From CAYFQB01 sp964345225 (lineage in GTDB: Bacteria; Nitrospirota; Thermodesulfovibrionia; Thermodesulfovibrionales; UBA6898), in assembly GCA_964345225.1 (NCBI GenBank), contig CAYFQB010000010.1, positions 1 to 63,001 of the forward strand: 63,001 nucleotides of DNA. The letters are read 5' to 3'. The notes under the pieces were generated by a model. That model worked only from the letters and a program-made list of their open reading frames with translations. It made no database searches and had not been told where the DNA came from. Shown here piece by piece: positions 1 to 8,746 of this stretch. Numbering within the stretch: position 1 is the first letter of the stretch; each line of letters starts with the position of its first letter. A program made the position numbers and the translations under genes.

Positions 1-234
1 GGCGAAATAAGCGTTCCCGAGAAGTCGGGACGAATTTTTACTGTTTGACCCCGTAGAACGGGGTAACCCGTATACGGGGGAGTTTTTACCCCGTTGAAAG
101 GATGAGTTTCTTTTCGGGGTGAAAATTCGAGCGAATGAGTCATGTGACGGGTAAAAATTTACCTCTAGGGAGCGAAAGGAATATGTCCAACTACTTAATC
201 CACTAACTCTATTTATACTGAAACGCATTTTTTA
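1..234 (-). repeat. MITE-like intergenic repeat, copy 1 (cut by window edge or degenerate on the left)
   Basis: This non-coding stretch closely matches the reverse complement of the element at 61545-61739, base for base over long runs from about 85 to 234. It shares a 28-base block (166-193) exactly with the copy at 36393. Its right end resembles the inverted-repeat end of the other copies (ATGC/ACGC followed by a T run). The left end is not clear and is crowded with short CCCCGT/ACGGGG palindromes. From 235 to 386 I see only AT-rich leader DNA for the next gene. Confidence 0.75.
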
Positions 235-386
235 GTGTTAACTCATTGAGTAAGCATAAATTCAACAGCTGCCCAGAAAATTTGTGATGAAATTTGAATA
301 TTTATAAGGGGTAAGATGGCTTTACATAATAAAATACTTGAATATTATCGCATATTCTATTATTATCTAAAAATAGGGAGAATTTA

Positions 387-608
387 ATGCTAAAGGAGAA
401 GGTTGAAGAAGTTCTTATTAAGGTAAGAGCCGGTCTCAAGTCAGAAGGAGGTGATATCGATCTCATTGATATCAAGGACAATATTGTGTATGTGAAGCTA
501 AAAGGCGCATGCGGAACATGCCCGATGTCTACACTTACACTTAAGAATTGGGTTGAAACCAGTATTAAAAATGAGATACCGGAGATAAAAGCGGTACTGT
601 CCATATAA
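387..608 (+). CDS. NifU-like C-terminal domain (Nfu) iron-sulfur carrier
   Basis: A 73-residue protein made of a single Nfu domain. The diagnostic GACGTCPMS segment (about residues 38-46) holds the CxxC pair that binds a [4Fe-4S] cluster between two subunits. Stand-alone Nfu proteins carry nascent clusters to apo-enzymes in the cytoplasm. This suits a genome rich in Fe-S enzymes such as those at 34-49 kb. A GGGAG ribosome site lies 8 bases before the ATG. The next gene starts 24 bases downstream, so co-transcription is possible, but the functions are unrelated. The family assignment is firm; the client proteins are unknown. Confidence 0.9.
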   Translation: MLKEKVEEVLIKVRAGLKSEGGDIDLIDIKDNIVYVKLKGACGTCPMSTLTLKNWVETSIKNEIPEIKAVLSI

Positions 609-632
609 TTATATATATCAGGAGGCAATTTA

Positions 633-1805
633 TTGCAATTATCTAAAAAAGTAAGATTCAGAAGTATCGCTCTAAAGTCTCTTTTTTTAATCTTTCTATT
701 CTTTCCCACATCCTTCCTTTCAGCCTCAGAAAAAATTGATGTAAAAAATATCCGCTATTGGTCTTATCCTGGTTATACCAGGGTAGTTATCGATATTTCC
801 GGAACTGCAGAATTTACCGAGCATCGCCTTTACAAACCTGAAAGGCTTTACCTTGATATTAAAAACAGCAGGATCATTGAAGAAATGCAGACAAATATCT
901 CTATTGGAAATGGTATGCTGAAGTCTGTAAGGGCAGGGCAGTTTGATAACAGTACCGTCAGAGTTGTACTTGACCTCGAAAATATAAGAAATTATAAGAT
1001 ATTTACCCTTGAAGAACCTTCAAGGATTATCGCAGACATTTACGGGCCGACTGTCTTCTCTTCAAAGAAAAGGATTGTTATAGACGCCGGACATGGCGGT
1101 AAAGACCCTGGTGCTGTTGGTCCGAAAAGACTTTATGAAAAAGATGTTGTCCTTGATATCGCCTTGAAATTGAAAAAGATACTGTCTGATAACCCAGATA
1201 TAGAAATACATCTGACAAGAGACAGGGATGTGTATATATCACTGGATGAAAGAACGGCAATAGCAAACGGCAAGGACGCAGAACTTTTTGTATCGCTTCA
1301 TGCCAATGCAAGCCCGGTGAGAAATATAAAAGGCATCGAGACATATTTTCTCAACTGGACTAATGACGAAGAGGCACAAAAGGTGGCGGCAAGAGAGAAC
1401 GATATATCCCTGAAACAGATGAAGAACGAAATGAAGAAAAAAAAGGACGTACTTGATATCATGCTTGGTGATCTGAATCGCGGATACAAACGAGATGAAT
1501 CAATAAAACTCGCAAATTATGTCCAGCAATCAATGGTTAATGAACTGGATAGAAATTATCGTAATATAGTTGACCTTGGTGTAAAATGGTCCTGGTTCTA
1601 TGTGCTTGTTGGTGCAAAAATGCCATCAGTACTTGTGGAGGTATCTTTCATAAGCAACCCCTTAGAAGCAAAGCTGCTTAGAAAGGACAGCTACAGGAGT
1701 GATCTGGCGAGATCGATTGCCTCCGGAATTAACAGATACATGTCAATAATGCCCAAGGGGCAGACGGTTGCTGACACAAGGAAATCAATTGCATCCAGAG
1801 ATTAA
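633..1805 (+). CDS. Exported N-acetylmuramoyl-L-alanine amidase with AMIN domain
   Basis: A 390-residue AmiC-type cell-wall hydrolase that cleaves the bond between MurNAc and the peptide stem during daughter-cell separation. The N-terminus is a signal peptide (basic start, hydrophobic stretch, SLSA-like cleavage region near residue 30). An AMIN localisation domain follows (about 36-130). Then comes an Amidase_3 catalytic domain (about 148-370) with the zinc motifs DAGHGGKDPGA, the Glu in YEKDV and the His in SLHANAS. A regulatory helix region interrupts the catalytic domain around 250-300, as in AmiC. The start is TTG at 633, supported by an AGGAGG site 6 bases upstream; no ATG is better placed. 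It overlaps the next gene. Confidence 0.92.
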   Translation: MQLSKKVRFRSIALKSLFLIFLFFPTSFLSASEKIDVKNIRYWSYPGYTRVVIDISGTAEFTEHRLYKPERLYLDIKNSRIIEEMQTNISIGNGMLKSVRAGQFDNSTVRVVLDLENIRNYKIFTLEEPSRIIADIYGPTVFSSKKRIVIDAGHGGKDPGAVGPKRLYEKDVVLDIALKLKKILSDNPDIEIHLTRDRDVYISLDERTAIANGKDAELFVSLHANASPVRNIKGIETYFLNWTNDEEAQKVAARENDISLKQMKNEMKKKKDVLDIMLGDLNRGYKRDESIKLANYVQQSMVNELDRNYRNIVDLGVKWSWFYVLVGAKMPSVLVEVSFISNPLEAKLLRKDSYRSDLARSIASGINRYMSIMPKGQTVADTRKSIASRD

Positions 1806-2400
1806 AATTGTCTTATACATCCTGTTTATTATCTCTCTTTTCTTTATAAATAATCTAAAAGCCTATCTGTTTATCCTTGCTGTTTTATTAATAGTCATGC
1901 TAAGAATACCTTTCAAAAAACTTAAATCCGGATGGATACCGATAAGCCTTTTTCTACTTTTCACATTTATCAGCAATGTTATTAACCAGCATGGAAGGAT
2001 ATTGTTTACATCAGGGCCTGTTGTAATCACAGAAGAAGGACTTGTTATAGCTTCGATCAGGACTTTAAGGCTGTTCTTCATGATTGCCGGTGTCAAGATC
2101 CTGATGGCGTTTACAAAAACAGAAGATCTTGTTAAAGCACTTGGCAGGCTTTTAAGCCCTCTTGAAAAACTCCGGCTGCCCGTGAAAGATTTTTTTCATA
2201 CCATGGGCCTTACAATGAGATGCTTTCCAGTATTGAAAAATATGGCATCAGAGACATACAGGGAAAAAATGAAAAAAGAGGATATAGGCGGTTTCTGGGA
2301 CAGGGCAAAAATGGTATCAATGTTCCTAATTCCCATGTTTATAAAGAGCATACAGTCTCCCGAGAATTTTTTTGATAAAAAAGATATAAATGAAAAATAG
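1789..2400 (+). CDS. CbiQ/EcfT-family transmembrane protein
   Basis: A hydrophobic protein of about 203 residues with five or so membrane spans, resembling the transmembrane coupling subunit of energy-coupling-factor vitamin/metal transporters (CbiQ/EcfT). The opening HPEIK motif matches the usual family start, so I favour TTG at 1789 (AAGGA six bases upstream); TTG at 1768 is the alternative. The cytoplasmic coupling segment (about residues 115-185) is divergent, without a clear pair of Ala-Arg-Gly motifs. No ECF ATPase or substrate-binding S component is nearby, so the partner genes must be elsewhere or the role has changed. It overlaps the amidase by 17 bases and the next gene by 11. Confidence 0.7.
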   Translation: MHPEIKIVLYILFIISLFFINNLKAYLFILAVLLIVMLRIPFKKLKSGWIPISLFLLFTFISNVINQHGRILFTSGPVVITEEGLVIASIRTLRLFFMIAGVKILMAFTKTEDLVKALGRLLSPLEKLRLPVKDFFHTMGLTMRCFPVLKNMASETYREKMKKEDIGGFWDRAKMVSMFLIPMFIKSIQSPENFFDKKDINEK

Positions 2401-3973
2401 GTTTGATATCCTGATAAAGTACGGGATGATTTATGATGGTAGTGCATCTGAACCGTATGTTTCTAACATAGCCATCTCTGGCAATAAAATAAATTCTATT
2501 AGCAGTTCTGAAATAAGTGACGCTGATATTGTTATAAATGCAAGAGGATTGGCTGTATCTCCCGGATTTATTGATACCCATGCACATTCAGATTTCACCA
2601 TTATTGCTGACAGGCGTGCAGAAGGAAAGCTCTGTCAGGGTATAACAACCGAGATTAATGGAAATTGCGGTATGTCTGCTGCGCCTTTATACGGCAAGAC
2701 AATCGAAAAACGTGAAGAAGACCTGAAAGAGTTGGGTATAAAAGAACGCTGGAATACACTGAAAGAATATTTCGACATTATCAAAAATAAAGGTATTGCA
2801 CTTAATACTGCAACACTCGTAGGTCACGGGAATATAAGAGGCTCTGTTGTCGGATATGATGACAGGATACCTTCTGCAAAAGAACTTACCGGTATGTCTG
2901 AACTGCTTAAAGAGTCAATTGAGCAGGGAGCAATAGGATTTTCTACAGGTCTTATATATCCTCCCGGGATATATTCAAGGACCGAGGAGCTAATTGAACT
3001 TTCAAAGGTGCTCGCCGGCAGAGGGCTCATATATACAAGCCATATGCGAAGTGAAGGGGCAATGCTTATCGAAGCTGTTCAGGAGGTTATAAAAATAGGG
3101 AGAGAGGCCGGTGTTAAAGTCCATATCTCACATATAAAAACAGCAGGAGAACAGAACTGGCATAAGGCTGACAAAGTGATCTCTTTGATATACGATTATT
3201 TAGAAGGAGGGATCAATATTACATGTGATCGTTATCCATATACATCTTCGAGTACAGACCTCGATGTTATAATGCCCTCCTGGGTTTTTACGGGCAGTAA
3301 TGAAGAAGAGATCAAGCGTCTCCAGAATAATAAAGAAAGACAGAAGATAAAAAGAGAGATTAAAAAAGAGATAATCTCCGGGAATTACTGGGAAAATGTA
3401 ACTGTGTCTTCCGTGGTTTCAGAGAAGAACAGGTGGATGGAGGGCAGGACAGTAGCAGATATCTGTAAAGATATGAAAATGGATGAGATAGATTTCATCT
3501 TTGATTTACTTGTTCAGGAAAGATTAAGGGTAGGAGCTATATTTACAACAATGAGCGAGGAGAACATGAAGCGATTCATTTCACTGCCTTTCTGCATGAT
3601 AGGATCTGACAGCTCTGCAAGGTGCTTTGACGGTGTCACAAAAAAGGGAAGGCCTCATCCTAGAGGATTCGGCACATTCCCGGCGTTTTTAGGAAGGTAT
3701 GTAAGGGATGAAAAGGTAATGCCTCTTTCTGAAGCAATACATAAAATTACCATGCTGCCTGCACTTACTTTCGGCCTGAAGGGGAGGGGGCAGATAAAGG
3801 AAGGCATGTATGCTGACATTGTTATTTTCGACCCGCAGAAAATCATCGACAGGTCTACATATGAAAACCCGTTCAAGAAGCCTGAAGGTATATATTATGT
3901 TTTTGTTAACGGCATTCCTGCAATAACGGAAGGTAAGGTTACCGGAAAGCATGCAGGCCGGGTATTAAGGTAA
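2390..3973 (+). CDS. N-acyl-D-amino-acid deacylase (D-aminoacylase family)
   Basis: A 527-residue amidohydrolase of the D-aminoacylase family, removing the acyl group from N-acyl-D-amino acids in the cytoplasm. Visible signatures are the metal-binding DTHAHSD (about residues 62-68), GNCGMS, the STGLIYPPG segment, YTSHMRSE, VHISHIKTAG and the SDSS motif near residue 405. The length fits the family. Following an amidase, it could take part in recycling D-amino-acid-containing wall peptides, but this is inference. A 108-bp piece of its 3' part (3767-3874) is repeated at 10011-10118. Confidence 0.88.
   Translation: MKNRFDILIKYGMIYDGSASEPYVSNIAISGNKINSISSSEISDADIVINARGLAVSPGFIDTHAHSDFTIIADRRAEGKLCQGITTEINGNCGMSAAPLYGKTIEKREEDLKELGIKERWNTLKEYFDIIKNKGIALNTATLVGHGNIRGSVVGYDDRIPSAKELTGMSELLKESIEQGAIGFSTGLIYPPGIYSRTEELIELSKVLAGRGLIYTSHMRSEGAMLIEAVQEVIKIGREAGVKVHISHIKTAGEQNWHKADKVISLIYDYLEGGINITCDRYPYTSSSTDLDVIMPSWVFTGSNEEEIKRLQNNKERQKIKREIKKEIISGNYWENVTVSSVVSEKNRWMEGRTVADICKDMKMDEIDFIFDLLVQERLRVGAIFTTMSEENMKRFISLPFCMIGSDSSARCFDGVTKKGRPHPRGFGTFPAFLGRYVRDEKVMPLSEAIHKITMLPALTFGLKGRGQIKEGMYADIVIFDPQKIIDRSTYENPFKKPEGIYYVFVNGIPAITEGKVTGKHAGRVLR
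3767..3874 (+). repeat. Left copy of 108-bp direct repeat (inside D-aminoacylase gene)
   Basis: Matches 10011-10118 at a constant offset of 6244 bases with one mismatch (C at 3813 versus A at 10057). It is the intact, coding copy; the other is a gene fragment. The pair flanks the metal-export cassette. Confidence 0.95.
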
Positions 3974-4274
3974 ATCCCGTTAGAGATTTATCTTTAAACG
4001 GGAAAAACCCGTGTGAGCTACAAATAATTATTTCTATCCCCTCTGAAAGCCTCGGAAGACCTCTGGTCTAATACGGCAGGGTAAACAGCGGGGCTTCTAA
4101 CGGGGTAAATCGATATTAGACAATTAATCTTCCCATAAGTCAATTAAATCGGTGAAGATTTTATCTTTCGGCGTACGTATTGTTTAGCTGACAATTTTGG
4201 GAGGGTTTATCCGAAGAGATTTTGAGAGGATTTATCCGCTGATCTAAGTACAAACTAATAGCTAACAAAAACCC
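3974..4274. other. Intergenic region with short ACGGG palindromes
   Basis: No gene is seen. The sequence carries several short inverted CCCGTTA/TAACGGG motifs (for example around 3977-4010 and 4088-4100) of the type found at other gene borders in this window. The merR promoter follows at 4275. Confidence 0.5.
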
Positions 4275-4306
4275 TTGACATTAGACCATAGTCTAATGTT
4301 TATAAT
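4275..4306 (+). promoter_or_regulatory. MerR-type metal-responsive promoter and operator
   Basis: A TTGACA -35 box (4275-4280) and a perfect TATAAT -10 box (4301-4306) are separated by 20 bases. This over-long spacer is typical of promoters that MerR-family regulators untwist. The spacer holds the dyad ATTAGAC-CATA-GTCTAAT (4280-4297), centred between the boxes as expected for the operator. The first gene is the regulator itself, so autoregulation is likely. Confidence 0.88.
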
Positions 4307-4346
4307 GAAATTAAGAAAACTAAGAATGTACTGGAGGAATTAGATT

Positions 4347-4778
4347 ATGAAAAAAATGACCATTGGCAGACTGGCAAAAAGAGCAAGGGTAAATGTTGAT
4401 ACAGTGAGGTTTTACGAAAGACGTGGATTAATTGATGAACCGATCCGAACCACTTCAAACTACCGTGTATATCCCGAAGATGTTGTAGACAGACTCAGAT
4501 TTATCAGAAAAAGTAAGGAGTTAGGGTTTTCCCTTTCCGAGATCAAGGAACTCCTTGCTCTTCGAAGTAATCCCACGGCTTCCAAGGCGGATGTCAAACA
4601 CCAGATAAAAGTCAAGATCAAAGATATCAAGCAAAAGATTAAGGACTTCTCCCACATCCTCTCCGCTTTGGAAAACCTTTATGCTGAGTGCGACGGCCAC
4701 GGTCCGATAAGCGACTGTTCCATACTCAAAGCCCTTAATGACACAAATAAAAAAGGCATTTTAGCAGAAAATGAATAA
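4347..4778 (+). CDS. MerR-family regulator, CueR-like (predicted Cu(I)/Ag(I) sensor)
   Basis: A 143-residue MerR-family activator with an N-terminal winged helix (about 4-70, TIGRLAKRARVNVDTVRFYERRGL), a long dimerisation helix and a metal loop. The loop keeps two cysteines, Cys115 and Cys124, spaced as in CueR/ZntR. The third ligand of ZntR/MerR is absent: the region around residues 79-84 reads SKADVK, close to the SADVK of CueR. That points to a monovalent metal such as Cu(I) or Ag(I) rather than Hg or Zn. Lys80 replaces the CueR Ser. It heads a run of five co-directional genes, one with a YHS domain, which supports metal export control. GGAGG precedes the ATG. Confidence 0.85.
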   Translation: MKKMTIGRLAKRARVNVDTVRFYERRGLIDEPIRTTSNYRVYPEDVVDRLRFIRKSKELGFSLSEIKELLALRSNPTASKADVKHQIKVKIKDIKQKIKDFSHILSALENLYAECDGHGPISDCSILKALNDTNKKGILAENE

Positions 4779-4815
4779 AAGATTCATAATGCCTATCAAA
4801 ATGGAGAAACGATAA

Positions 4816-5946
4816 ATGTTCAGATTGGCATATCGACAGTTACAGCTAGACCCTTTACGCAGTTTGCTTACCGCAATTGCGCTTGGTTCGGTTATAGCCG
4901 TGATCCTCATACTTGAGGGCTTTGAGCAGGGCCAGTACTACCAGCTCGAACAACTGGTGTTAAACCGTAACAGTGACCTCGTTGCCGCACAGGCAGGCGT
5001 AAGAAATTTCATCGCAGTACGGTCATCCATTCCGCAGCTTTCACGTGGAGAGGTAGAATCTGTTAACGGCGTAATAAATGCTCATCCAATTACCGCCATA
5101 CCTGTTATTTACGAAGAAAATAACATTCGCACCCCCGTTTATGTGTTTGTCTATGACACTAGGGGCGGGGCATCTTCAATTAAACATGGAAATAATGTAA
5201 AAGACGGTAGAGACATTGTCATTGATTACTCTCTTGCCAAAAAATACGATATACACCTTGGCGATAAATTCATTATCTCGGACTTTGAATTCAATGTTTC
5301 GGGTTTTACAAGGGAAACTGTGTTCATGATGCCTCTTGCGTTTATAAGCTATGAAGGCATGATTGACTTATATCTGGAATCGGAAATTGCACCAGATATA
5401 AGCACGTTCCCGCTGTTGAGCTACATGCTGATAGAACTGGATCCCTCCGCCGACCGTAAGGAGGTCGCAAGCCAAATTGAGGCACGTGTGCCATCTGTAG
5501 ATGTTTTTACACCGGAAGAAGTGGCAGTAAGGGATGTAAATATGGGACGCACTTTTTTTGGACCTATTATGGGCCTGCTGGTAATGGTAGCATATGTGAT
5601 CGGGCTGCTGGTGGTTGCCCTGATCATGTATGCGGATGTGCGCAGCAGGTTGCGTAGTTTTGCAGTCCTGAAGGCCCTCGGCTTTCCCTTTGGCAAACTT
5701 GTATCCGCCATGCTGTTTCAGGCATTCCTGCTGCTTGTCATTGCACTCCCTGTCGCGGTGTTGCTCGCTCAGGGCACTGCCGTTTTCATCAATGAAACAG
5801 CGCCGCTTTATCTTGTCCGAACTTTCGAGCCGTCCATTCTTTTAAAGACAATCACTGCAAGTATTGGGTTTGCACTGTTAGGCGCGCTGGTTCCGCTTAG
5901 CATGATCCGTCGTTCAGATCCCATGCTCGTATTTGAGGAGAGTTGA
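4816..5946 (+). CDS. ABC transporter permease, FtsX/MacB-like (first of two)
   Basis: A 376-residue permease with one N-terminal membrane helix (about 15-37), a large periplasmic domain of MacB_PCD type (about 40-235), and three C-terminal helices in the FtsX fold (about 245-370). FtsX-type permeases do not usually move a solute through the membrane. They move lipids or lipoproteins, or drive extracytoplasmic proteins mechanically. The gene sits 37 bases after the regulator and 3 bases before a second, related permease, so the two likely form a heterodimer. Base composition looks richer in GC than the flanking genes, suggesting transfer. The substrate is not visible from sequence. Confidence 0.85.
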   Translation: MFRLAYRQLQLDPLRSLLTAIALGSVIAVILILEGFEQGQYYQLEQLVLNRNSDLVAAQAGVRNFIAVRSSIPQLSRGEVESVNGVINAHPITAIPVIYEENNIRTPVYVFVYDTRGGASSIKHGNNVKDGRDIVIDYSLAKKYDIHLGDKFIISDFEFNVSGFTRETVFMMPLAFISYEGMIDLYLESEIAPDISTFPLLSYMLIELDPSADRKEVASQIEARVPSVDVFTPEEVAVRDVNMGRTFFGPIMGLLVMVAYVIGLLVVALIMYADVRSRLRSFAVLKALGFPFGKLVSAMLFQAFLLLVIALPVAVLLAQGTAVFINETAPLYLVRTFEPSILLKTITASIGFALLGALVPLSMIRRSDPMLVFEES

Positions 5947-5949
5947 ACA

Positions 5950-7062
5950 ATGCTGAAATGGGCATGGAAATCACTGGTCAGTCAGCGTGGCATCTTGGTG
6001 GGGGGTGCTCTGGGTATTGCAAGCGCCTTTCTACTCGTTATCTTTTTTGGCGCTGTTTTCAGAGGTGAATCCAGCCAGATTGTTGCATACCCGGCCAATA
6101 TGAAGCCTGACGTGTGGGTAATGCAACGGGGAGTGGGAAATATGCATATGGCAATGTCCTTTGTCTGGGACTGGAAGGCAGATAGGATACAGGCCATGGA
6201 TGAAGTAAAACGCGTCACACCGATACTGTATCAGTCCACTGTCGTGAGGATGGGAGACTGGGAATCATTCGCGTTCGTTGTAGGGCTGTTGCCCGAAAGC
6301 AAAAAACGCGCGGGGCCATGGAAAATGGCAGCCGGACGCCAGATTGAAAAACAGGGCGAGGCGGTCATACCAGACGTTTTATCAGACATTACAGGTGTAG
6401 GCATTGGCGACAGCATCGCTATTACTGACAGGAATTTCACCGTTACAGGTCTTTCATCCGGCACTTTTTCTTCCTCCAACTCGGTTATATTTGTGCCATT
6501 CTCAGACCTCGAAGATATTCTCTCATCTACGGGTACATACAGCTACCTGCTCGTCGATGCAGAAGATGGAGTTAATCCAGAAGCCCTTGCAGAGCGGATC
6601 CGCAATGAAGTACCCAAGGTAAATGCATTGCCCCATGAAGAGTTCATAAAAAATGATTTTCAGATGGCTATGCAGATGGGAGCAAAAATCATATTTATGA
6701 TGACTGTTATCTGTTCTGTACTCGCAGCGTTAATTGTTGGTTTTACGACATATTCACTCGTCATGAGAAAGCGCAGAGAGCTGGCGATCGTCAAGGCACT
6801 GGGAGCACGCGATTTATCTATTTTATTAAGCGTAGTCTTCCAGTCCATTATTCTGACTTTTGTCGGTTTTTTATTTGCTGTATCGTTTGCGCTGGTTGTT
6901 ATCCCCCATATTCCATCACTTGTTCCGCAACTTACACTGATTGTTTCTTATGGTGAAATTATGCGCATAGGCCTGGTGTCATTGCTGGTCGCGATACTCG
7001 GTGCGCTGATTCCAGCTTATATGGTATCGCGCTTGGATCCGGCCACAGCATTTCATAGATAA
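5950..7062 (+). CDS. ABC transporter permease, FtsX/MacB-like (second of two)
   Basis: A 370-residue protein with the same plan as its upstream neighbour: N-terminal helix (about 12-35), periplasmic domain (about 40-235) and three C-terminal helices. The cytoplasmic coupling segment RKRRELAIVKALGA (about 275-288) is typical of FtsX permeases and contacts the ATPase. It starts 3 bases after the first permease with GAGGAG overlapping that gene's end, so translation is coupled. Two non-identical permeases plus a separate ATPase resemble the DevC/LolCE arrangement. Confidence 0.85.
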   Translation: MLKWAWKSLVSQRGILVGGALGIASAFLLVIFFGAVFRGESSQIVAYPANMKPDVWVMQRGVGNMHMAMSFVWDWKADRIQAMDEVKRVTPILYQSTVVRMGDWESFAFVVGLLPESKKRAGPWKMAAGRQIEKQGEAVIPDVLSDITGVGIGDSIAITDRNFTVTGLSSGTFSSSNSVIFVPFSDLEDILSSTGTYSYLLVDAEDGVNPEALAERIRNEVPKVNALPHEEFIKNDFQMAMQMGAKIIFMMTVICSVLAALIVGFTTYSLVMRKRRELAIVKALGARDLSILLSVVFQSIILTFVGFLFAVSFALVVIPHIPSLVPQLTLIVSYGEIMRIGLVSLLVAILGALIPAYMVSRLDPATAFHR

Positions 7063-7072
7063 GGAGAATAGT

Positions 7073-7915
7073 ATGAAAACATCAATATTAAAAACTGAAA
7101 ACCTTTCCAAATATTATGGAAGCGGACATACCGAAGTGAAAGCCGTTAACAACGTGTCGCTTGATATTGAGCAAGGCGAGATTGTTTTGATCATGGGGCC
7201 TTCTGGTTCCGGTAAAACCACACTATTGTCAATGCTTGGGGGCCTTTTGCGCCCGACAAGGGGAAGTATTACGATTGACAACTCCGATATAACTCTCCTT
7301 GATGAATCCCGACTGCCTGAAATTCGTGCACTGAAAATCGGGTTCATCTTCCAGGCTTTTAACCTTCTTGATGCATTAAACGTGGAGGAAAATATTTTGT
7401 TTCCAGCGCAGTTAAGGCAGGGCGGAATATCCCTTGCACGGCATCGCGCGAACTATTTGATAGAACGGCTTGGCCTGGAGCATCGACGCAACGCTTTACC
7501 CAAAAAGCTGTCTGGCGGCGAAAAGCAACGTGTTGCAATCGCACGAGCTCTTATAAATGAACCAAAGATAATTCTGGCCGATGAGCCGACGGGCAACCTT
7601 GATTCTCAAACCGGACAGGATGTAATGATGATTCTGCACGATATTGCACGCGATGATGGATGTTCCGTCGTGTTGGTGACGCACGACCCGCGTGTAGAGG
7701 AGATCGCAGACCGCATCTTATGGTTAGAAGACGGGGTATTGCAAAAACGCAGGGCCGAGGACCATGGCTGGGTACGCGATCCCGTGTGCGGAATGCGCGT
7801 TGACGAATGGACAGCTGAATTTTTTAGCGAATATCAGAACAATCGTTACGCCTTTTGTTCGAAACGCTGCAAGGAGCGTTTTAACGAAAATCCTATTGCC
7901 TATACAAATCAATGA
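7073..7915 (+). CDS. ABC transporter ATPase with C-terminal YHS metal-binding domain
   Basis: A 280-residue fusion. Residues 1-228 form a MacB/LolD-type ATPase: Walker A GPSGSGKTT, Q-loop, signature LSGGEKQRVAIARAL, Walker B ILADEPTGNLDS and the switch His in VTHDP. Residues about 236-276 form a YHS domain with DPVCGM (Cys239) and CSKRC (Cys262, Cys266). YHS domains occur on copper P-type ATPases and heavy-metal proteins. Their presence on an ABC ATPase under a CueR-like regulator suggests that metal binding gates or supplies export. AAGGAG precedes the ATG; the permease ends 10 bases upstream. Confidence 0.92.
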   Translation: MKTSILKTENLSKYYGSGHTEVKAVNNVSLDIEQGEIVLIMGPSGSGKTTLLSMLGGLLRPTRGSITIDNSDITLLDESRLPEIRALKIGFIFQAFNLLDALNVEENILFPAQLRQGGISLARHRANYLIERLGLEHRRNALPKKLSGGEKQRVAIARALINEPKIILADEPTGNLDSQTGQDVMMILHDIARDDGCSVVLVTHDPRVEEIADRILWLEDGVLQKRRAEDHGWVRDPVCGMRVDEWTAEFFSEYQNNRYAFCSKRCKERFNENPIAYTNQ

Positions 7916-7936
7916 CCCATTATAAGGAGGTCAGTC

Positions 7937-8746
7937 GTGAAAAATATCCAGATGGAATCAATATTAAAAGCATCTCTTTTGCTGCTGCTTCTTTTGCTAC
8001 CGCTGAAAGTCGCGAGCGCAATCACTCCAGAAGAGAAGGGCTTTGAGATCGTAAGACAAGCCGATGAACGTGATACAGGATTTCAGAGCTACTCGACCGA
8101 TATGACGATGACACTCAGAAATAAGCATGGGCAGGAGCGTATACGGGAACTCCGTTATAAAGTTCTTGAGGTCAAGGATGACGGAGACAAGAGCCTGGCT
8201 ATATTTGACAATCCAAGGGATGTTAAGGGAACAGCATTTCTGACTTTCTCTCACAAGATTGGTGATGATGACCAGTGGCTTTATCTTCCGGCTCTGAAGC
8301 GGGTAAAACGTATAAGTTCACGTAATAAGTCGGGATCATTCATGGGGAGTGAATTTGCCTATGAAGATATTGCAAGCCAGGAAGTGGAAAAGTATACGTA
8401 CAAATGGATTCGAGACGAGGTATATAAAGGGAAAGAATGTTTTGTTATTGAACGCTATCCGGTTGATAAGAAAAACTCAGGTTATACAAGACAGATCATC
8501 TGGATTGACAAGGCTGAGTACAGAGAGTTAAAGATAGACTTCTATGACCGTAAGAACGTACTCTTAAAGACACTTACATCAGAGGGTTTTAAGAAGTACA
8601 AGGATAAATTCTGGCGCCCTGATATAATGAGAATGATAAATCATCAGACCGGGAAGAATACCACACTAGAGTTTGCAGATTACCGGTTTGGCACTGGTCT
8701 GAAGGAAAGCGATTTTACGAAAAACAGCCTGAAGAGAGCGCGGTGA
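7937..8746 (+). CDS. LolA-like periplasmic outer-membrane lipoprotein-sorting protein
   Basis: A 269-residue exported protein. A signal peptide (long Leu-rich stretch, cleavage near residue 29) is followed by the LolA-like fold annotated as outer-membrane lipoprotein-sorting protein (GFEIVRQADERDTGF, the DDQWLYLPALKRVKRI strand, FMGSEFAYEDI). Family members are often encoded with MMPL/RND exporters and an outer-membrane barrel; here the partner is an FtsX-type ABC transporter. It may carry a hydrophobic or metal-bound cargo across the periplasm. GTG at 7937 is supported by AAGGAGG. The 3' end overlaps the next gene by 4 bases. Confidence 0.88.
   Translation: MKNIQMESILKASLLLLLLLLPLKVASAITPEEKGFEIVRQADERDTGFQSYSTDMTMTLRNKHGQERIRELRYKVLEVKDDGDKSLAIFDNPRDVKGTAFLTFSHKIGDDDQWLYLPALKRVKRISSRNKSGSFMGSEFAYEDIASQEVEKYTYKWIRDEVYKGKECFVIERYPVDKKNSGYTRQIIWIDKAEYRELKIDFYDRKNVLLKTLTSEGFKKYKDKFWRPDIMRMINHQTGKNTTLEFADYRFGTGLKESDFTKNSLKRAR

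Noticed and set aside
7359..7684. Minus-strand open frames under the ABC ATPase
   Set aside because: Antisense shadows of conserved ATPase motifs.
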